Origin: Carnegiea gigantea
Lineage: Eukaryota; Streptophyta; Magnoliopsida; Caryophyllales; Cactaceae
NCBI GenBank assembly: GCA_029747015.1
Contig: JAKOGI010003175.1
Span: 1 to 64,000 of the forward strand
DNA: 64,000 nucleotides
Reading direction: 5' to 3'
Shown piece by piece: positions 25,667 to 37,930 of the stretch (within the stretch, counting starts at the first letter, position 1; each line of letters begins with the position of its first letter). Below the pieces are notes generated by a model. The model was not told the origin of the DNA. It made no database searches and saw only the letters and a list, made by a program, of their open reading frames with translations. The position numbers and the translations under genes were made by a program.

Positions 25667-25860
25667 CTTGATTGAATCCTCTCTCTCTGATTCTCTTCTC
25701 CTCGCTGCGAATTGAATTTGAAGAAGGAATCAAAGAGAGACGCAGATTTTGACTTTTCAGAGTTCGGACCAGCAGAATTATCCTCGCCGATCGACTTGGG
25801 GGTTTTAGATTTGGGATTTTAATAAGGGAGCTTTTAAAACTGAAAAGGGACCCCAAAATG

Positions 25861-28150
25861 GAAGTTTGTGATTAGACTTTAAGGGAGCCATTGAAACTTT
25901 AGGCTCTTTTTTTTTTTTTTTTGGGTAGAAAATATTCTCAGTTCACTTATAGTCCTGGTCAACTTAAGGTTGGATTAAATTCAGGTCAATAATCAGAGTT
26001 GCTTCAATTTTCGTGACGGGTCATTTTCAATTTAGATTGACGGCAGATTACCTATTTTGCAAAGAAAAAAAGTTTGAGAAAAGTTGTTCAGATTTGGTTG
26101 CTTAAGATTTGATCATTTTCAGTTTTGGGTTAACTTCAGGTTAACTATTTTGGTTGTGGATTATGATCATTCAATCTGATCATTGAAATTACAGGTTCAA
26201 ATGAGAGTATGAAAATGCTTTACGTTGTCCTGTGCTCGTTTAATTTGAATCCGGTTTAGAGAATTAAGATTGATACATAAGATTTAAGATATTTTCCAGG
26301 ATCACGTCCAATGAATTGTGTGTATATGTGTGTGTACTGTGTGAATTGTATGCATATGTATGATGACATCAATGTAAAGTTGATGACTTAATGAACCATG
26401 ACCATAGATATATAAAAAATTATATACATATATATACAAGCGAAAATTGTCTGCATTGTGATTAGATAACATAACACAAAACATGATACAACTATTTCAA
26501 AGAAATGATGATAAAAGAAACTGGCACATAATATGAATATGTGTTTCTTGAATCATGATGTTAAATTATGTTTATTTTAATCACATGCCAATACAATGAA
26601 CTTATAAATTGCTTAACTTTTACTTGTTTAACTTGAATCCGCAATGTACCAAAAAGCAATGTACCAGTTTAACATAATGTTTGGATTGGGTTGCAAGAGC
26701 AGAAGGTAGGGGAAAGGGAGGGAAATGAGGTTAATGAACCCCTCTTACCCTTGTTTGGGAAAAAAAGAAAAGAAAAAAGAAGAGGAACCTTCCACCTCCA
26801 TTCACCCCTATTAACTGAATTTTTATGTCCCTACAAACTGACGGGAATGGAGGGGAGGGGAGGGAAGGCAAGTGACAATAATAATAATAGAACATTCATC
26901 CCTTGCCCTCCTATCTCCTCTTCTTTTTAATCGAAACATCATAATTTTAACTAACCTTCATTCTCCTCCCATCCTTTTCTTGCATTAAGTTCCCTTGCAT
27001 TAACTAAATTCAACACATCTCAATTATGCAAAAGGTTAACGGTTGCCACTATAACAGAACCATGACAACAATCATAAATTGAGTGAATTTATATCGTACA
27101 TGTGCCTTGATTTAATCATCACTGTTCATTTTCTCTAATTTTATTTGGATTGAAAAATAGATTTAAAAATCAAACACAAATTTGTAAAATTTCATTTAAA
27201 ATAACTAAATTGGATTGTTTGTTAGCCCCAATTGATCACCCAGCAGACAATCAAACTGTCATTAAACTTATTAAAAAGAAAGAAGACAACCCTTCCCTCC
27301 ACTACAGTTTTCTTCGAACTCCATTATTACACGCAAAATGGCTAGTTCTCCGGCCATGCATTGGACATCATGAACATTCAGCCCCGAAACCAGCCCCACC
27401 ACCCCCAACCAGTGTCTCCTCTGATTGAAACGGTAACCTCTCTGGCCAGATTTTCGCTGGCGAATACTTTCTCTAGTATCAGTTATTTGGCCGGTTGATC
27501 CCAATCAGCCACCACTGGCTCTCTTTTTAATGACAACGACACCCATTATAGACGATCCGAGAGAGGTAAAATGGAGTATGTCGGAAACTGGGAGTACATC
27601 GTCGGAAATCATGGAGGGGTTTGGCAAGTAAAATGCAGTATACAGTCAGAACTTAGAGGGGGGGGGGGGGTTGGCTTCAATGTGCAATGGAACGTAACCA
27701 TAGGCTGGGTGTTTAATTTCTTTTTCTTTCTGAGTAACTTTGGTCCGCCCCCCCCCCCCCCCCCCCCCCCCCCCAAACACAAAAAAATAAGGGGTAGATG
27801 AAAGGAAACAAACCAAAGAGGCCTCATAGGAATTATATTTCTCAATATTTAGAAATATGTTTCTAATTTTACAATTTACTTTTGATCGCTTAAAAGCAAA
27901 AATAAAATAAATGATTAAGATCGACACATAACAATTATATGGTTGAGATTAATCTAACTACGATGGTTGTCGTACAATGACGACCACTATAACCGCATTT
28001 TTTTGGGAAAGGAGAATACAAGTAAACATCAGACAATCTTTCCCTCGAGGACTTTGCCTAAGTAATCATCAATAGTGATACATGTGAATTCTTAGGATGG
28101 GGGTCAAAGAGAAGGTAGTTGTATACCTAATCAAACATCCAAACTCCGCC
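25861..28150. other. Intergenic stretch upstream of SPC3
   Basis: No gene is supported. It contains TA/TG-rich DNA near 26315-26440, a purine-rich block near 26690-26880, an open frame on the minus strand at 27271-27504 with no recognisable motif, and the poly-G/poly-C pair at 27658-27774. Confidence 0.45.
27658..27774. repeat. G-run and C-run homopolymers
   Basis: A run of 13 G (27658-27670) is followed 77 bp later by a run of 27 C (27748-27774). The exact lengths may be affected by sequencing error. Confidence 0.85.
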
Positions 28151-28152
28151 AT

Positions 28153-29600
28153 CTAGTTAATTGTCACGTTATCTTCACAAAAAATATGTTTAATTGAGGT
28201 ATACATGAAATGTGGAAGCATTACTTGAATATCAAATACCAACTTTTGAATTTGCAAAGGAATATGCACAATACCCAAAACTACTTGAACAACTAGCCGA
28301 TTATCACCCTTAATTTGGACGTGAATAAATCCGACCTGTAATGCTGCTTGACTACCATCTTGCATAGTTGTAGGCCTGTAGCTTCATATCAAAAAATAGG
28401 CACCTCGTACATAAATCTAGTACCTTCTTGGATCAGTCGTCCCAGCCAATCTTGCATTACGAATCCTACTGCTGCTCCCAGTGAAGAAAAGGTGTCGTCG
28501 AAGTTGATTTTGATGAAACCTCCTAAAAGGGTATCCCACTCGACTGTGTGAGTGGTCTTGAGAATAAGAAATAGGTGTGATGCATGGGCTCGTGAAAGAT
28601 GATGTGAAAAGTGGGTACGTTGTTGTCATTCCGTCCAATTACGTTTAGCCCTAATGAGAGACCATAAGGGCTTAGGAAGATCGTTTTGAAATACAGTAGC
28701 ATTGCAACTCTTCCAAATACCCTACATTAGTACAATGCAAGAAATATTGTATCCCTTACGAAGATATATTTCATACAAAACATCTCAAATTGTAGCCTGA
28801 GGGTCATCAAAGGGCAACTGGGCAATCCAAACTTGCTGAACTGCCAATTGCCAAACATGGGAAACAGAGGGACGAAAAGCAAAAATGTGTTTTATATCCT
28901 CAATGTTGGAGGGGTATGTCAAGGCAAAGATGATCTATTTGCATACCACGCCACAATAAATTACTCCAGAGGGTAAGCATTGTGACATAACTACCATAAG
29001 AAGAATTAGATCTTAGGCATAATATCTATTTTCCATATCCGGTTAAACTTCCAAACCAATTGGTGCTGCTGCACATTATTGTGTTCTTTTCAAATGGTGG
29101 ATTTAACAAAAAATTCACCGGTACTAGTAAAGCCCCAACAATATGTATCCTCATGTCCGTTAATGGAATTGGAATAGCAGGCACATGATGAATTATATGT
29201 AAAGGCAAAACTTACAAGAGTTTAGATTCTTCCCAACTTTTCTTCGGCGAAATAAACTCACATACTTCAACGTCCGGAGTATTTAGACTTTCAGGATCTA
29301 GACGTAGAATTAAGGCACCAGTCATGAGACCAAAAATTAATCTATTTGCCATTATCTAATTGTCATTGCAAACCCTGTTGAATGAATGAACAAGTACGAA
29401 TCACTCATTTCCAAACCCAAGAGTTGGACTGTAGTCCTTTGAGGGAGAAAAAAGCATAATGTGAACCATATTTGGCTCTCTTATGTTTAATCCAAAAATT
29501 ATCCGAACTGGTAAGAAATTTCCATGATAGTTTTGCTAAAGGCCCTATTAATTGCCCTCGTTTTTCTTAGGCCCAGGCCACCCAACTTTTTGGGTCTATA
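28153..29600 (-). pseudogene. LINE ORF2 C-terminal remnant (RT end, zf-RVT, RNase H)
   Basis: On the minus strand the remnant begins with GLGLRKT-like sequence and KTIMEISYQF/DNFWIKHKRAKYG, the region just after the reverse transcriptase in plant LINEs. A WxxHDWC segment follows, then weak zf-RVT-like sequence around 28700-28900. Last is an RNase H fold: FIKINFDDTFSSLGAAVGFV near 28500 and QAALQVGFIHVQIKGDN with VVQVVLG at 28160-28360. The KINFDD and GDN motifs carry residues of the RNase H acidic centre. Many stops and frame changes make it dead. It is on the opposite strand from the endonuclease remnant at 122-720. Confidence 0.7.
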
Positions 29601-29762
29601 GAACTATTGCATAATAGATATATAACAAAGTAGTATATTAATCCATACGTAGGCATATATTGTTGTCTTCAATCGTTCAGCATGTCACTAACGTACACTT
29701 TGATACTAGTCCAAAACAATGGAATAGTCGTGGTGGAGAATCTTGACAATTCTCATTGCAAG

Positions 29763-30230
29763 TGTTGGGTTTAATGGCCCAAAATCAACTGCGCAGATCC
29801 ACCACGGACTTCAAAGAGTTTGGGCTACAGACCGTGGTGGCTACGGTTGCTCCTAGGATTTTTTGCATCCTTATACCTCTAAACCTTATATAAAGGGCCT
29901 AACTTAGGCTCTAATAATCGTTCCCATAACACATAAACACAAGCATCCATAAAAGCTTAAGTTCTGCTATTCTTGTTTTTGTGAGAGAGTGTTCTGAATG
30001 ATTTGTAATCGCTTTCTGATCTCTTCCTAGATTACATCACTCTGAGATCAGTTTTGTACTCTCCGATCTCATAGTGGATTCTTTGCACATCGCCGTCCGT
30101 GGTTTTCTCCCATTTTGAGTTTCCAAGTAAATCTTTATGTTCTTTATTGTTCTTGTTATCGTTATTTTACTTTTGATTATCATTGTCCATCCTAACGCTT
30201 CCGCAATTAGTTTGCTCTAATTTTCTAACA
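29763..30230 (+). repeat. 5' LTR of Tork-1
   Basis: Starts TGTTGGGTTTAATGG and ends TTTTCTAACA. A TATA-like CTTATATAAAGGG lies at about 29886-29898, a likely promoter core. Confidence 0.93.
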
Positions 30231-30232
30231 AG

Positions 30233-30244
30233 TGGTATCAGAGT
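30233..30244 (+). promoter_or_regulatory. tRNA-iMet primer-binding site of Tork-1
   Basis: TGGTATCAGAGT starts two bases after the LTR and matches the plant initiator tRNA-Met complement at 11 of 12 positions. Confidence 0.88.
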
Positions 30245-30254
30245 AAGGTTTAGG

Positions 30255-33200
30255 ATGTCTTCAATCATGAAGGTTGATATTTAGAAGTTTGATGGAGAGA
30301 TTAGTTTCAATATCTGGTAGGTGCATATGAGAGCGGTTCTCATTCAGCATGGGTTGTGGAAGGTTCTCTCAGGACCTCATACGTAACCCAGTACGATGAG
30401 AGAAGAACAATGGGCAAAACAGAAGAAGAAGAAGAAGCGTGGTTCTTTGACAGACGACGAATGGGAAGAACTGGAGGAGGGGACACTTTCGGCTGTACAG
30501 TTGTGCTTGGCACCTTATGTCTTGCGAGAGGTGCTTGATAAGACAACTGTAATGGGTCTTTGAGTACGGCTGGAGGAACTCTACATGATGGAGAGTCTCG
30601 CTAACAAGATCTGATTAAAGGAAAGGTTGTACACTTTTAAGATGGCAAAGGGTACTCCTGTTTAAAAGCATCTAAATGATTTTAATTTGATTATTGTGAT
30701 CTTGAAAGTTTAGATGTAAAGATTGAGGATGAGGATAAGGCTATATTGCTGGTTGTCTCTTTGCCCTCCTCCTATAAACACTTCAAGGAAATTTTATTAT
30801 GTAGCACAACAACACTTTGTCTTTTGAGGATGTTAAGTCTAACTTACTATCCAAAGAAAAGTTTGATCTTGAAGTGCGTTCTGATGACAAAGCAGAAGGT
30901 TTGTTTTGTAAGAGGAAGATCTTTTGAAACGGAGGGTACAAATAGGAAAAACTCCAAATCAAAGTCGAAAGACCGTAAATCTGGCAAATTCTGCAAATAC
31001 TGATGAAAGCCAGGGCATTTGATCGCGGAATATTACAAATGGAAGAATAAGAAGGAGCGGGAAGAAAAGAGCAGTTAATCTGTTGAAGCTGCAGTTGTTG
31101 ACTTTGGGTTAGATGGTGATGTCTTACTAGTCACCACAACTGATAGCAGAGGTGCTACTGAGTGGATTATAGATTCCGGTTGCACCTACCATATATGTCC
31201 CCATAGGGACTAGTTTTTAACAAATGAACCGCTGGATTTAGGTGTTGTTCTCATAGGCAATAACGCCTAATGCAGTATCGCAGGCATTGGCACTATTCAG
31301 ATCAAGGCCCACAATGGTGTACTGAGGACTCTTTCCAATGTACGCCACATTCCTGACCTGAAGCGCAACCTTATCTCACTTGGTACCCTCGAATCCAACA
31401 GGTGCAAGTATCCCGCTGAAGGTGGAGTCCTGAAGATCTCTAAGGGTGCGCTGGTCCTTATGAAAGGAGTAAGACATGGGAGTCTCTACATACTCTGAGT
31501 TTCCACAGTGACTGGTTTTGCTGTAGTCACCACCCCCTCATCTGAAGCAGATTCTACTCAGTTGTGACATGCTTGCTTGGGCCACATGAGTGAGAAAAGA
31601 ATGACAATTCTAAGCAAGCGAGGTCTACTTGGCAGCGAAGGTACGGGAAAACTTAATTTCTGCTATCATTGTATTTTTACAAAACAAAAGAGAGTCAGTT
31701 TTTCTACTGCTACTCACTGTATTAAAGTTACCCTTGATTATATACATTCTGACTTGTGAGGTCCATCTAGAATTCCTTCTATTGGAGGAAAACGGTATAT
31801 GCTGACCTTTGTAGATGATTTTTCTCAAAGAGTCTGGGTTTATTTTTTGAGGCAGAAAAACGAGGCTTTTTCCATGTTCAAGAAATTCAAAACCCTCGTA
31901 AAGAACTAGACTAGGAGAAAAATAAAGAAACTTAGGACTGACAATGATCTTAAGTTCTGTGAGTCTGATTTCAACGAGTTCTACTCAGGGTATCGCCAGA
32001 CATAAGACCCTAGTCGGAAAGTCTCAATAAAATGAAGTCGCAGAACGTATCAATCGGACTTTACTTGAAAGAGCTCGCTGTATGCTCTCCAATGCCAACT
32101 TGTGGCATTGTCGTGATTTTTGGGTAGAGGCTATTTCAACGGCCTGTTATTTGGTGAGTCGCTCTTCACACTCCTCTATTGACTTCAAAATTCCAGAAGA
32201 AGTCTGGTCAGGTAATCCTGTTGACTATTCTATTCTACGAGTATTTGGATACTCTACCTATGCACATGTTAACAATAAGAAGTTATCCCCTCGGGCTATC
32301 AAGTGCATGTTTCTAGGTTATGCATCTGAATCTAAGGGATACCAGCTATGGTCTCCTGACTCCAAGAAGGTCATTCAAAGCTGGGATATAACCTTCAATA
32401 AAACTGTTATGTTTTCACCTGAAAAAGAGTCTATTTCTACAGGTCATTAGGAAGATATCAGTAAGAAGGTGGAGTTTGAGATTCCTGCAGATGTCCCTCA
32501 AGGTAGAGACACATTACCTCATTCTAGTAATGAGGTCCAGTCTGAGAAAGTCAATCCCAACATTCCAAGTGCAGAACCATAGGCCACAGATACTTACTCT
32601 CTTACTCGTGACAAACCACGAAGAACCATCAGGAAGCCTGCACATTACTCAGTTGATGATGAGAATGGGCTGATTGCATATGCATTGGCAGTTGCATAGG
32701 AGATACCTAAAGGTGTTGAACCTTCCTTATATTCTGAAGCCATTTCTTGTCTCAACTCCTCAAATTGGCTTATGGCTATGCAAGAAGAAATGGAGAGTCT
32801 GTATAAGAATAAGACTTGGGAGTTATGTGATCTGCCGAAATGTCGTCATGCTCTAACGACTAAGTGGATCTACAAGCGAAAGGAGGACATTCTCAGCGTT
32901 GAAGTTGCAAGGTGGAAAGCATAGCTGGTTGTTCGAGGCGGCAACCAGAAGGAAGGTATTAACTTTAATGAAGTCTTTTCTCCTGTAGTACGTCATACCT
33001 TCATTAGAGTGCTGCTTGCTTTTGTTGCTCTATTTGACTTGGAGTTGGAGCAACTTGATGTCAAAACTGCGTTCATTCATGGTGAGTTAGAGGGGAGATT
33101 TATAAGAGACAACCTGAAAGATTTGTTGTTCTTGGTAAGGAACACAGTGTGTGTCGACTGAAGAAGCCCTTATATGGACCTAACTAAGCCCCTAGACAGT

Positions 33201-36200
33201 GGTACAAACACTTTGATGCATTCATGATAGGGCAAGGCCATACACTATGTCACTACGACAATTGTGTATATTTTCAACAATCTGGTGGTTCCTTCATTTA
33301 TCTGCCACTGTATGTTGACGATATGCTCATTGTTTCCAAGGATAAGTCCTTGATCGACAAGTTGAAATCTCAACTTAGTGATGAGTTCGAGATGAGGGAT
33401 CTAGGCGCAGCCAAGAAGATACTTAGCATGGAGATTCACAGGGATCGAAAGGCCAGTAAACTATACCTATCTCAAAGGAAGTACCTTGAGAAAGTCCTTG
33501 ATAGTTTCAATATGGATAACTGTAAATCAGTATCCAATGCTCTAGCTGCACATTTCAAGCTTTCAGCCAAGTCTTGTCCTAAGTCTGAAGAGGAGATGGA
33601 GAGAATGTCTCACATTCCCTATTCTAGTGCAGTTGAAAGTCTCATGTATGCTACGGTCTGCACTAAGCCAGACTTAGCCTATGCGGTTAGCTTGGTGAGC
33701 TGCTATATGCACAATCCTGGTAAGTGTAACGCCCCGAAATTTTTGGTACTAATTTTGATTCAAGTGTGAATTCCTGATTAATGTGTATGCATTTTATGTG
33801 TTTTATTTTAGATATATATGTGTTTTAAGTTAATATGATTGTGTTTTGAGAATAACTTGTTGAATGAGTATACGACTAAGGATTTGCTTCAAAAAAAAAA
33901 AAAAAGGGAAGAAAAGTCAAAAAAGGGGGGCTTGACCCAAAAAAAAAAGAAAAAAAGAAAAGAAAAGGGAGGGGGGATATTTTTTTTTTCATATCACGTG
34001 ATTTTATCCAAAAAGGGGAGGGGGCTTTGTTTGGTTTTCTTCTTCAACACAAACACACACACCGCATAGAGAGGCAGAGAAGAGAGGAGAGAAGAAGAGG
34101 AAGAAAAGGAGAAGAAGAAGGGAAAGAAGAAGAAGAAGGAGGAGAAGAAGTTTGAGGTTGTGGTTTTGAAATCAATTAAGGTGAGTAATTTTTACTTTCT
34201 CTAACCCTAAAATTGATTAGGGGAAGATTACTTTGAGATTTATGTTCGAATTTGCAAAATTGAATTCGAATTGAAGCTTTGAATCTGAGGTTTTAGGGTT
34301 TGTTGGATTAGAATCCTAAATCAATTTGTTAGAAACCTACTACTAAAACTTTCATGTTTATTTGTGATTTGTGAGTTATGTGGATGTTGTGAATTGATGG
34401 GTATGTTCTGAATTCAGCCAAACACATGCCATACTATGGATTTTGGGGTTGGTTACTTGTATTTGGTTGAATAATATGGTAGAAAAATAGGGTGGATTTT
34501 CGGATTTTGCTGATAACGTGCTACTGTCAGATTTTCTGGGAATTTTTGGATGCTCGAAAAATTCTGAAATTTTTACTGTAGGTTACCATGGTGATAGGCA
34601 ACTTTATGTAAATTTTCATGAATTTTAGATGTGTAGTTTGTAAGTTATGAATTTTTATTTAAATCTGCCCTGTTTTCAGTATGTAAATTCAGATGGTGTT
34701 TGGAATTACTGTGAGCTTTTGGGTTGGAGAAAAATTATGCAATTTTTACTGTAGAATAAAGCTTATGTCTAGAAGTATACTGTAAATTTTCATGAATTTT
34801 GGATATGTATTTTAGAAGTTATGAATTTTCGATTGAGACTGCCTTGTTTTGGTACCTGATTTCGGTTACTGTTTTAATTTGTTATGAAATGTTTGCTTGG
34901 AGAAAAATTATCAAATTATTACTGTATATTCCTCATGATATGGGGTGTTTGTTGGTAAAGTTTTGTGAATTTTGGTTGTGTATGCTAAAAGTTATGAATT
35001 TTGAGTTTAATTCACAGATTTTTGAGTATTTTGGCTGACTGTTTGAATTTCTGGGAATGACTGGCCTGGGCAAGAATCAGGAAATTAATATGTTAGAATC
35101 TATATGTTATTTATCAAGTTCCTGCAAAGTTTGGTGAATAGTATAATTATGGATTATTTGTGGGTGTAATCCATAAATTAAATATGAAAAGGCCATTGTT
35201 GAGCTTCCTGAGAATTCTGATTGTGCGATGAAGCATGGGAAACTTGTGAAATTATTTTGGGTGGAATTATGTTGTGTTTTGATTATATTTTTGTTAAAAT
35301 TGTGGAATTGAAGCTTCTTTGAAAATAAAAATGTGATTATATGATTTTAGTAAGTTATGTTTTTGGGGAATGAGGTTCATGTCTTGTCTGAGGCTATTAC
35401 AGAGCGTTCTAGAGCTATGGCCATAGTGGTGACTGTCTTTATGTTCAGGTCGCCTAGTGGGAGAGGCTATAACCAATCCCCTGGGATATGAATGTCGACC
35501 TTGTGTATGTGTGTGAGCCATGTGGGTCCCTAATGAGGGGGGTTTCGGCCTAAACTTACTAGGATATGAATGCGATTCCATGGCTTGTGTTGTGGGCAAT
35601 TTGCGTCCTTCAGAGCGTTGGGTGCCTGGTTTGGACCATATGAATGAGTTGCGGCTGGTCCACCATTGGTTGGTACCATATGTTTGAGCCGTAGCTGGGC
35701 CACCAGGATGTGTTTGTCACCCCTGCGTTGTGATGGTTCTTTGTGTGAGCCATGAGTTGATTTCCCTTAAACTAAAAGTTTTGCATTCAGTTAAGGATAT
35801 GTGATGCGTTGTGAAATGGATTTGGACTTTGGATATGCTATGAATTCAGTTTGGCTTGGATTTGGATTGTGGATTTGGTTTGGATTTGAAGGTTCATTTC
35901 AAATATCTATGAGCTTGTGATTGATTTTGGAATGCATATGTGAGTGACTTTAAGATACATATCATGTGTTTATGTGAATTTTTGAGATTAAGTTGATTTG
36001 ATGTATGTGCCAAATATGGTTATGGGCTGGCCGTTAGGTTGCTTGGCAGATTTTGCTTTCTTTTAGACTCTAGTGAGGACTATGAGCCCAAAGGACATGA
36101 TTGGTATGGGACAATCATGGTTAGTTTAGTGAATAAACTAACAGCAGAGTTTGTTTAGGGATTTAAGTGAAAACGAGAGTCCTTGAATCGTACTTGGTAT

Positions 36201-37391
36201 GGGACAAGTACGACTAAGCTACGCTAATTGCCCGTTCCATGACATAAATATGTTGTGTGTATTTTTGACATTTGTAAACATATTAAATATGGAAAGGTAT
36301 GAATTTATTTTGGTTCCTGAAGCATATGAGTGTTCTTTTATCACCTTGTACATGCCATATGATATGTTCTGTCCATATGTCATGAGATACGTGTACTGTG
36401 TGATTATGTGTGAATCGGTTAATGTGCAAAGTGTAACAACGGGGGAGGTAAGGGTTATTCACTGGGCTCGAGGAGCTCATGATCTCACCATTTTTCAGGT
36501 TGTGAAAACCAAAAGGGACCACAGGAGCATTAAGAGAACTTATTTGGACCTGGAGGGCTCGTTATATGTATATGTTATGGATTATTTTTAGTAAATACAG
36601 TTTTGTATTTTGATTCGGATATATGTAAGAACATTTTGTATATGGGTTAAGTATATATACAATGTATGTTTTAGAACTACCGGCCCGAACTTTCGTTAGA
36701 CTGTGATTAGAGCTTCCGCTGCTATCGAGAAGTTAATTAAGATCATAGAGCCTTGTGGGCGCCCCTGACCGAGCGTCCACGGTGGTGACGCACCCGCCGC
36801 CCCTCGGGCAGCGGCGGGGCGTTACAGTAAGGATCATTGAGAGGCTGTAAAATGGATTCTTCGCTATGTGAAGGGTTCTCTTGACAGATGCTTGGTGTTT
36901 GACAAATCCAAGACTGCAACCTATGATGTTGCAGGTTTCATTGATTCTGATTACGGTGGAGATCTTGATCATAGGCATTCTATTTCTGACTATATTTTCA
37001 TGCTGTGTGTGGGTGCAATCTCGTAGAAGGCATCACTACAGTCTATTGCAGCTTTATCCATTACTGAGGCTGAACATATCGCTGCAATTGAGGGTGTCAA
37101 AGAAGTTACATGGTTGAGAGGCCTTATTACTGAGCTTGGAGTTTCACAAGGTGTCACTATTGTATTTTCGGATAGCCAGAGTGCAATTTATCTCACCAAA
37201 AATGATGCCTACCATTCGAAGACCAAGCATATCGGTATTAAGTACCAGTTCATAAGAGATACTATTGCTTGTAGGGACATTATGGTGAAGAAAGTTCATA
37301 CCTCGAGAATCCTGCAGATGCACTCTCCAAGTCTCTTCCTATTGCTAAGTTCCAGCATTGCCTGGACTTAGTTGGCATTCAATGCCTTTGA
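30255..37391 (+). pseudogene. Tork-1 gag-pol polyprotein, decayed and interrupted
   Basis: Starts with ATG at 30255 (MSSIMKVDI), and a TAG follows at 30282-30284. Recognisable in order: TNT1-like gag; a protease start (DSGCTYH) near 31165; a gag-pre-integrase block near 31565; integrase core (YIHSDL near 31741, TFVDDFS near 31805, AERINRTLLE near 32043); reverse transcriptase (LYVDDMLIVS near 33307); and RNase H (FSDSQSAIYLTKND near 37165). Many stops and frameshifts occur, and the solo LTR cuts it after CYMHNPGK. The final stop is at 37389-37391. It cannot make an active polyprotein. Confidence 0.9.
33725..36826 (+). mobile_element. Ty3/gypsy-type solo LTR nested in Tork-1
   Basis: The insert begins TGTAACGCCCC and ends GGGGCGTTACA, an 11-bp perfect terminal inverted pair with TG...CA ends. 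It is flanked by GTAAG at 33720-33724 and 36827-36831, a perfect 5-bp duplication. The reading frame of the host copia resumes exactly on the other side. It carries no protease, RT or integrase motif. TGTAAC(G/A)CCCC ends and a length near 3.1 kb suggest a long-LTR gypsy lineage such as Tekay/Del, which is inference. The simplest history is insertion of a full element followed by LTR-LTR recombination. A large non-LTR derivative with the same ends is less likely. Confidence 0.85.
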
Positions 37392-37457
37392 TTACCCTTC
37401 GGGGTCCTTTGACGATGTTCTTTATGGGTGTTCGTAATTTTGGTCCAAGGTGGAGAT

Positions 37458-37925
37458 TGTTGGATTTAATGGCCCAAAATTAGCTGCGCAGATCCACCAC
37501 GGGCTTTAAGGAGTTTGGGCTATGGACCGTGGCGGCTACGGTTGCTCATAGGGTTTTTTTCCATCTTTATACCTCTAAATCCTATATAAAGGGCCTAACT
37601 TAGGCCTAATAATCATTCTAATAACACATAAACACAAGCATCCATAAAAGTTTAAGTTCTGCTATTCCTGTTTTTGTGAGAGAGTGTTCTGAGTGATTTG
37701 TAATCGCTTTCTAATCTCTTCCTAGGACACATCGCTCTGAGATCAGTTTTGTATTCTCCCATCTCATAGTGGATTCTTCGCTCATCACCATCTGTGGTTT
37801 TATCTCGTTTTGGGTTTCCATGTAAATCTTGGTGTTCTTTATTGTTCTTGTTATCGTTGTTTTACTTTTGAGTATGATTGTTCATCCTAACGCTTCCACA
37901 ATTAGTTTGCTGTAATTTTCTAACA
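37458..37925 (+). repeat. 3' LTR of Tork-1
   Basis: Starts TGTTGGATTTAATGG and ends TTTTCTAACA, preceded by the polypurine tract CAAGGTGGAGAT. Confidence 0.93.
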
Positions 37926-37930
37926 GCGAG

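Larger units (their letters stand above)
29763..37925 (+). mobile_element. Ty1/copia element, Tork-like (Tork-1), interrupted
   Basis: Two 468-bp LTRs (29763-30230 and 37458-37925) begin TGTTGG and end TAACA. They are flanked by GCAAG (29758-29762) and GCGAG (37926-37930), a 5-bp target duplication with one change. A primer-binding site for initiator tRNA-Met follows the left LTR, and a polypurine tract (AAGGTGGAGAT) precedes the right one. A nested solo LTR at 33725-36826 splits the body; without it the element is about 5.06 kb. The LTRs differ at roughly 10% of sites by hand alignment, so the insertion is old. Polyprotein and LTR termini match the element at 56433-61788, so the two are one broad family. 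Confidence 0.95.

Noticed and set aside
33839..34069. Lys/Glu-rich open frame
   Set aside because: Purine-rich low-complexity part of the solo LTR.
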